A stretch of 52,356 bases of DNA from Guillardia theta CCMP2712 (lineage: Eukaryota > Cryptophyceae > Pyrenomonadales > Geminigeraceae), in NCBI RefSeq assembly GCF_000315625.1, contig NW_005434519.1:1280-53635 (forward strand), read 5' to 3'. Positions 45,701 through 52,356 of the stretch are shown here, one piece after another. Each line of letters starts with the position of its first letter. The stretch's first letter is position 1. The notes beneath the pieces were generated by a model that saw only the letters and a list, made by a program, of their open reading frames with translations, searched no databases and was not told the DNA's origin. The position numbers and the translations under genes were made by a program.

Positions 45701-46510
45701 CTTGCGATAGACGAAACCCCGTCTTGAAGAGACGAGCAGCAACTACATTTCTCATGAGCATCTCAAGTACACCAGGACGAGAGCAAGCTCACTTCCAAGA
45801 CTTCCACCATGAAGATGAGCATGTCCGGCCTCGTACCATAGGTCTATGCTCGTGCTGTTTGACCCGCCTGCTGCCGTCCGTCAGAGGAGGAGGAGGTTCG
45901 CTCGATGGTCACTGATAGCATTGCGATACTCCTCTGCGGCTTCCCTGGCAAGGCCAACACGTTGCAGCAGCAGAGCGCGTCTAGAGGCCAGTCAGATTCA
46001 CAAGCGCGTATATGCGCAGAGCTTTCCTTGAGTGCAGCTGGAGTTTGAGGTCAGGAGACGCGACTGCTGTTGTCCTTGGGGTCAGAAGGGGCAACAAGGT
46101 CGAGGGATCTTCCTTGAGGGAGCAGCAGAGCCTCTCCATAAGCCAGCAGCGCATCTCTTATCTCCCCTTCCAACTGTGCGGGCGTCAAGTCGCTTGCTCG
46201 ACAACATGCGAGAACCTCGTGCGCTTGTCCCAGGAGCCACCAGAAGTTTGACCCCATGCTCGACGAGCCTTGCCGCCTTTGAAGCAGCAGGTGAAGACAT
46301 TGCTTGGCCTGTGCTAATGTCTCATACCATGCCGCGCCGAACAAGGTCCATGCTCACAGTTGCCGCGTCGCCTCGCTCTACGGCAGCTTCAGCCGTCGCT
46401 CGGACCTCTTCCGCAGCATCAGGCAGGCGGCAGCGTCTCCCACTGCTGGGATGGCCAATGGAGAGACTCGCCCAGAAGAAGGAGAGGAGGAGGAGGGGAA
46501 AGGAATTCAT
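42704..46510 (-). CDS. OGT: O-GlcNAc-transferase-like protein with N-terminal signal-like segment
   Basis: Many small minus-strand exons. The last three are firm: ..43020, 42977..42919 and 42870..42704, joined in phase. They give the C-terminal lobe of the OGT/SPINDLY family: LDTFQYNSHGTAADI, LWAGVPLVTLPNITMASRVA, AASILRG. Further upstream are FNSLYKVQPAK (43540), WLLKDPAPAIENLC (43350), FGLNCSRDMLFTTH (43200) and TVTDITASPPELR...YTERFAYIP (43800), all in family order. TPR-like helices lie at 46300..46080. The enzyme moves GlcNAc (or fucose) from a nucleotide sugar to Ser/Thr of proteins. Unusually, the first exon opens with MNSFPLLLLSFFWASLS, which looks like a signal peptide, whereas the family is nucleocytosolic. 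The exons between 44050 and 46080 are only partly resolved. Confidence 0.75.
45159..45418. repeat. Minisatellite: CTGGCAGTG units then GGCA/GGAA tetranucleotides
   Basis: Four copies of CTGGCAGTG (45159..45192) are followed by an imperfect GGCA/GGAA/AGGC array. It falls inside the O-GlcNAc-transferase gene, presumably in an intron. The Pro/Leu/Phe-rich frames it creates are not coding. Confidence 0.85.
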
Positions 46511-46737
46511 CGGCAAGGAATCATCGAGGAGGAAGGAGAAGAGATATAGCGATGGAATTTCGACCAGTCAAGAACAACAATCAGACTAGGGAGAGGACGA
46601 GACATGTCGAGGAGGCAAGCTGAAGTACAGGTCAGGAAACAGGGAGCAAGCGTGCAGTTTTGAGGAAGAGAGAGTGTTTTGTTGGGGGAGGGGGAGATGT
46701 AGTAGGGGGGGGGGGGAACGACAAGAAATGAGGGGGT

Positions 46738-47796
46738 TTAACTAGAGGTGTGCGGAAATGCAGGTAAACCTTGGAACGAGATCCGGGAGATATGAGAGGA
46801 GAGGACGAGAGAAAGAGAGTGGAAGCGAGGAGCGGGACGTGGAGTAAGAAGACATTGGAAGCGAATGATCTCGACGAACATGTGACGGCTCACAATGATA
46901 TTGGAGCACAAACAAGAAATCGCACAAGTGGGAGACAAAAAGGGATTTATCTTGTTCATTACAACGAAGACAACAACTTCTCCTGCAAGACACCCTGCAA
47001 TCATCCAAAGAATCTTTTCCAGAGAGACGGAGGAGGAGGCTGTCACTCGAAGTCACCGACGACATTTGGGTCAACCGCTTGACGGATACCTTGACGCCGA
47101 CGAGCTCGACAACAAAGACGAGCGTCGCGTTAGGGGGGATAACACCTCCAGCTCCTCTGCTGCCGTAGCCAAGGTGAGGCGGGATGACGAGGCGACGTTT
47201 TCCACCCTCCCTCATGGACAGCAAGCCTTCGTCCCACCTTCAATGATGATCGCAATGTCAATAGTAGCAGCAGATGAGCATATCGTCCGTACCCTTTGAT
47301 CACTTTCCCTGTCCCAACAGGAAACTCCAAGGGAGTTCCTCGATCATACGAGCTGTCAAACTTTGCTCCGGTTGATTCCAGAGTACCGACATAGTGCACC
47401 TGCAGCGTGTTAGATGCATTCGAATCGATGATGCTTCAGTGCCTGTACGATGTCGCCTACTTTTGGCTGCTCGCCGCTTCCAGTTCTGATTTCCTGAGAG
47501 GATAGAGCATGTCAGATAAGTTCCCTTTGAGTTTCCTTTGGTACCTCATACTTGAGACCTGAAGGACATGTCACCAAGCTCGAGCCTCCCTGAGTATGCA
47601 CAGCACGAGCAGGCATGGAGGCAGCACATGACAGCAGGAGGGCACTAGGAGGAATCAGCGTGGCTGTTCCAACCCTAGACGAAGTTGCTCTCATCGTTGT
47701 CATGTTCCTTTTCAGCATGCCGCGTGCCTGACGCAGGCCATTCCATGCTCGCCGAAGCATCGCAGGGCGGAAGAGCGGAAGATAACACCTGGACAT
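46738..47796 (-). CDS. FKBP-type peptidyl-prolyl isomerase with N-terminal targeting sequence
   Basis: Exons 47796..47545, 47493..47449, 47399..47293 and 47237..47090 join in phase and encode about 184 residues ending ELVGVK. The FKBP domain is complete: [73 protein letters not shown], including the active-site FD, FPVG, VI.GW and Y.G residues. It isomerises X-Pro bonds. About 70 residues precede it: an Arg-rich, acid-free start, then [13 protein letters not shown] with an AxA-like end, suggesting import into an organelle or lumen. After GVK the 3' structure is unclear. One splice gives an immediate stop, another adds a hydrophobic anchor ([18 protein letters not shown]) and ends at 46738. 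Confidence 0.85.
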
Positions 47797-47824
47797 CAAG
47801 ATAGTCTGGACATCAGAATAGTCA

Positions 47825-48420
<596 letters not shown>

Positions 48421-48986
48421 TGCGCCTAAGTGCTCAGTGGTGACGTAGCATGACAGTGAGAGTAGGATGACAGGGAGAAGCAGAAACTTATGAGGAGCTC
48501 CAGCTCCAGAGGCTAAGACGATTGTCCCATGGAGCAAGGAGCTCAATCAATAGTGCGACTTTCCAAGGCTGCGCCTGTGAGAGGGTCAGGCTCTTCATTC
48601 CAACGGGTGTGTGCACACTGCATGCTCAATACCAGGTTAGTCTAGACCTGCATCGCAAGTGAAGTAGTCATCGCTGCTACACGTTTGGAAACCTATCAAT
48701 CAAATCTGAAACCATTCAGACAGGAACTCCTCACATTGACTGCGATAGACGTGCCATGCTGATTGTCAAAAGCATCTACATCCATCAAAGCATCGTATTT
48801 ACGCTGTGGATGCAAGAAGAATATGATTCGACGCAAGTAGCTACGAGTTAGTCAGGACAGTGAGGTTCAAATCTCATCAAGCTGTGCGTGTGTTGGCATG
48901 TCCATACATCCAATTTGAGTTCATCAGGACTTTACTAGAGCGTATTATTTACAAATATCTATGCTGTACAGGCTCCAAGAGAACAT
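48421..48986. other. Nothing recognised
   Basis: AT-rich DNA with only short frames on both strands. Possibly the 3' flank of the small gene at 48987. Confidence 0.4.
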
Positions 48987-49451
48987 TCAATCGATTTCCA
49001 TGCTGTCTTCCGAACGAGTTGAGGATTGGTGTCTTGCCCTCATTACATTCTTCAGGCAATCGCTCCCGTTCGAAACAACAAGCACTTTCTTAGAGTCGGT
49101 AGAGATGAGACTTCTGTAACACTGATCTTTCTTGCTGTTCACGCTTGTGATAAGTTCCTTGCACGCATTTTGGAGATATTTTCGCTGCAGTTCGTTCAAG
49201 TTCAGTGCGGGTATGCTTTTGCGTCGCTCAAACTGAAAGCTGGTTTCTTGTATCATCATCTTCTGTCATACAATTCTCGCTTGACAGGAACCACGGCAGA
49301 CTGGTGTAGAGCTATGATGTATCGAGCGTGTGTGCTCTCTGCTTGTGGGAGGGATCGCGGAGTTTGACGTCCCTGTGGTCGGTTTTGCTTTGTGTTGTAA
49401 AGGCAGGGTGTCCGATGGTTCGATAGAACGGTCGCTCTCCACGGGATCCAT
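48987..49451 (-). CDS. Small hypothetical two-exon gene
   Basis: Exon 1 (49451..49302, 50 residues from ATG) and exon 2 (49262..48987) join in phase across a 39-nt GT-AG intron, giving 141 residues. The N-terminal half is Ser/Thr/Pro/His-rich and looks disordered. The C-terminal half is basic and helical (ERRKSIPALNLNELQRKYLQN) and ends in an acidic EDSMEID. No family recognised. Without the splice, an in-frame TGA at the end of exon 1 would stop the protein after 61 residues. Composition is protein-like, but the evidence is only an open frame plus a plausible intron. Confidence 0.35.
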
Positions 49452-49839
49452 CTCCGTGTAGTAAATTTTGCGGTCTCAAGTCATGAGCCATCAGCTTGGA
49501 AATGCTTGTGGACTCCATGAGTAGATGTGAAATTCATCGAGTCTCTTCCAATGTAAATTACACATGTCTATACCCTGAGTACCTGAACACATCTCTTCTG
49601 GTTGAAGGGCCTGTAAGACCCTCTGCCTATCACGAGGTCAGTCATCAAGGCCTTACAAGGAACAATAAATCACACCATCTTCTTCGGGCAGGAGTCCATA
49701 TGACATGATTTCAAGCATATGCCTGATTTGAGCTAAAAGTTTTGTTTTAAACGAATGACTTACAACCATGGATGACGGATGCAGCTGACAACCACTCCGT
49801 GACTAATCAGAATCAGACTCTTTCGTGAAGCGGCGGCCG
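49452..49839. other. No supported gene
   Basis: Upstream of the small gene; AT-rich with no recognisable motif. Confidence 0.4.
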
Positions 49840-50270
49840 ATCGGAGTTGACCACTGTCAACAAAAAAGGACCGTAGTCACGGCGGCATGGGCCGAAGAAG
49901 GCAAAGCGGCGGGGCCGGGCAGGCCGGGCCGCCCGGCTCCGAGGCTCAGTCGGACGGTCCGGGATCGGACGGTGGCTCGGACAGTCACTGTGTGACTCGC
50001 AGTGACCGCCGGGCCCGGCCGACCGTCGCCGGTGCTCCAGTTCGTTTCACTCAGGAGTCCGATCAATCATCGCGGTATGTGGTCGGACCATTCGGATTGA
50101 TGAGTCACCGTGGCACTGAAAGTGTTTCCAAGTTTTGTTTTTGAAACGACCGGAGGCTGAGGCCCGGTCGTTTCAACGCCCGGTGACAAAGCGGCCCGCC
50201 GAATGATTGACTCAGTGATCGGATCGGACGGTGAGCTTCCGGGCCATAGAATAGCCTGACACATAACCTT
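49840..50270. repeat. GC-rich dispersed island 5 with perfect hairpin
   Basis: GC-rich block with GGGCCGGGC and GTCGGACGGT words as in the other islands. It contains a perfect 13-bp inverted repeat at 50141..50176 (TTGAAACGACCGG, 10-nt loop, CCGGTCGTTTCAA). Confidence 0.65.
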
Positions 50271-50467
50271 TATTCTTTAAATTACAAGGCCTCAACGGCC
50301 GCGTTAGGAGGACCACCGGTGGCAGCCTGATAGACAAGCGGCTGACTCTGTGACAACCATGGCTCAGTCATCACCAACAAATCTGCGAAAAGCATCCAGT
50401 CAAGTCAACTCAAGACACAAAACCATTGCATCGAGTCACACCTGAGCGGTAAAACCATCCCGGGCCC

Positions 50468-51852
50468 TCACGGCATGATTCCCTCCGTCGTCCACCTCCG
50501 CACCAGCCTTGCAAGATAGGAAAGCTTCTCCGCCCCTGCCGTCCTTGACTTCCTCAGGTACATGAGCGACTCCTCCGTCATCTGCTCATCCCGGCTCTTG
50601 TCGCTGGGGTTTGCTCGCATCCCCGGCGGAAGGTATCGGTTCTTGAACTGCTCGTACTCCTCAAGCGACGTCACGTCAAACGTGATCGTGTACCCATACT
50701 GCCGCCCTTGATCATCAAACATCTTGTGTAGGGTGCACTTGAGGTGGGTCACCCCTCCCTCGCTCCCTCCCCGCGCTCCATGCATCATCCGCCAGTACCA
50801 CGTCACCTCGCGATGGAACGACTGACACAGCAGGTTGATGATCGTGACGAGAATCTCGTACTCGCTCACTTGCAGCAGCATGTCTCGGTTCGAGTGGCGG
50901 CACAGGATCTCCGTGTGGTGAAACCCCAGCAGCTCTGCTATCTCGTCTCCCAGCTTCATCCGCTTGCATAGAAGATTCTCCCTGTTAATCTCCATAGACA
51001 ACCAGCGCCCATGCCCCCAGTACTCGTTGCACGCTACTCGCTCAAACTCCTCTACCACGCCCCGCTCCTGCTTGGCGACTGCCAACCCCACGTCATCGCT
51101 CGGGAGGTTCTGACCATAGTTACTGAGCCTCCCGTACGCATGCTGTCGGCACAGCACAGCCTTGTAGTCCGGGAGGACTTTGGACTTGTCCGACATGATG
51201 TGCCTCACCCTGTCGATCGCCTCGTCCATCGATGTCTTCAGATCCAGCGGCAGGATCTTGAACGCTCTGAACAAAGTCGACGCGCTCAGCCCCAGCTCCC
51301 ACAGGACGCGCACGATGGTGATGTTGACGCCGACCTGCAAGCACGCATGCCTGAGCGACTCCAGCGAGATCTCCTGGTCCTCCACGCTTTGGAACCACGT
51401 CTCCTTGGGGTCGCAGATCTGCGCGTAGAGCGTCGACGTATCTGACTCTGCCAGGCACTGAGCGCTCGTCCCGGCTATGATGCACATGGCGCAGGGCCGC
51501 ACGTTGCTGCACTTGCGCTTCTTCTGACGGCACTCGGAGCACGAGTTGTTGATGTACTTGGCTCGCTTGCGACGAGGCTCCAGCCTTACAGCAAGAGCGT
51601 CCACAGCGACGTTGGGGTCGACGAGAGGCTCGCAGTCGAGGGAGCAGGATGGCGGGGAGTGAGAGACGGCTGGGAGGTGGAGGGACCTCTCAAGGCTCTG
51701 AGCAGTCGCGGAGTTGAGTGTGGTGAGCTGTTCAGCCATCATCAAGCACCAATCGTCATCGTCTGTCAAACAATCAAAAATCAGCTTGTCTGTATTTTGT
51801 ATTCTTTGAAACCTTTTATATCCCGTTTCTCTTCGAGGTTGGAACGGATCAT
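50468..51852 (-). CDS. Zn2Cys6 transcription factor with PAS-like C-terminal region
   Basis: Exon 1 (51852..51813) and exon 2 (51762..50468) join in phase 1 across a 50-nt GT-AG intron, giving 444 residues. A basic stretch (RLEPRRKRAKY) leads into a binuclear zinc cluster with exact spacing C-x2-C-x6-C-x5-C-x2-C-x8-C (CSECRQKKRKC...), the fungal GAL4-type DNA-binding domain. The C-terminal half has the alternating strand/helix pattern of a PAS fold (ILVTIINLLCQSFHREVTWYWRMMHG ... YGYTITFDVTSLEEYEQFK), as in the fungal ERT1/AcuK group. Role: DNA-binding regulator; target genes unknown. Zn2Cys6 factors are best known from fungi but also occur in some protists, so transfer need not be assumed. 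Confidence 0.85.
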
Positions 51853-52356
51853 CCCAGTTGATTCTTTGATAAAAGATTAGTGTTCAGCAGCTTATAAAAC
51901 GTTTTCCTTTTACTAATTGCTATATTCTTTTTGTTTGTTTTCAGAGACAACTCCTCAGGGGAGGGTTTGGTTCGCTGGTATCGATCCAAGTGAGCTAAAC
52001 ACTACTAAAGACACAACTATCTCACTGTCAGCCTGAGTTTAAGTACTGATTGAGCAAATAAAACTCAAGTCACACTGCATGATAACATACAAGAGGCAAT
52101 CTTCCACGTGCGATTCAAACCAACACAAACTAAAATGAGGTATCTGAACGCAGGACGTTCTGTTTTGAGCATGACCATGTTCTTTCCTTCAATTCTTTCA
52201 AGTGTATGAAACAACCTTGCTTTGTTTGCACTCACCTCTTCCCCATCTTGACATGCTCTCTCTCTATCTCTCTCCCTCTCCCTCCACTCTGTCTTCATCT
52301 TCTTTCCTCGCACTTGGTGCCGAGCGCAGGGAAGGTTCGGCTTCTTTGATGTCTTG
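51853..52356. other. Upstream region of the Zn2Cys6 gene; CT-rich tract
   Basis: AT-rich, with a CT-rich simple repeat at 52256..52290. No gene supported up to the window edge. Confidence 0.4.

Overview
The window is nuclear DNA of a unicellular, ciliated eukaryotic alga. Genes are spliced, and most introns I could place are GT-AG and only about 40-60 nt long. A complete outer-arm dynein heavy chain and an SCLT1-like ciliary coiled-coil protein show that the cell builds motile cilia. An RWP-RK factor and an EsV-1-7 repeat protein point to an alga rather than an animal. The best guess is a cryptophyte such as Guillardia theta. This rests on family content and architecture, not on any database comparison.

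Layout. 1-570: 5' part of an unknown minus-strand gene and two short CCCTAAA tracts. 1976-5876: a multi-exon membrane protein (+) converging on an LMBR1/LIMR-family membrane protein (-). 6370-6655: the first of five GC-rich islands. 6992-8261: EsV-1-7 repeat protein (-). 8963-12788: a second orphan membrane protein (+) converging on the SCLT1-like gene (-). 13010-17425: a GC-rich island followed by a retroelement carrying a reverse transcriptase (+) and an opposing ORF (-). 17900-32195: dynein heavy chain, 17 exons, 4504 residues. 33509-35762: a Sel1-repeat protein (+) converging on an RWP-RK protein (-). 37548-39889: a family-A DNA polymerase-like protein (-) that seems to lack its catalytic aspartates. 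40290-42573: a KDEL-terminated cystatin-like protein (+) converging on a PDZ protein (-). 42704-46510: O-GlcNAc-transferase-like gene (-). 46738-47796: FKBP-type isomerase (-). 48987-51852: a small unknown gene and a Zn2Cys6 transcription factor (both -).

Exon structures were worked out by hand by joining GT-AG sites that keep phase and restore family motifs. Every junction of the dynein, Sel1, SCLT1-like and cystatin-like genes keeps phase. Less certain are the first exons of the EsV-1-7 gene, the 3' part of the polymerase-like gene, the FKBP C-terminus and the middle of the O-GlcNAc-transferase gene.

The genes do not form one pathway. Themes are ciliary assembly (dynein, SCLT1-like), the ER/endomembrane system (KDEL cystatin, Sel1, LMBR1-like, two orphan membrane proteins), gene regulation (RWP-RK, Zn2Cys6, EsV-1-7) and mobile or repetitive DNA. 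The most unusual items are the EsV-1-7 array, the ER-retained cystatin, the apparently dead polymerase and the reverse transcriptase with YADN in place of YADD.
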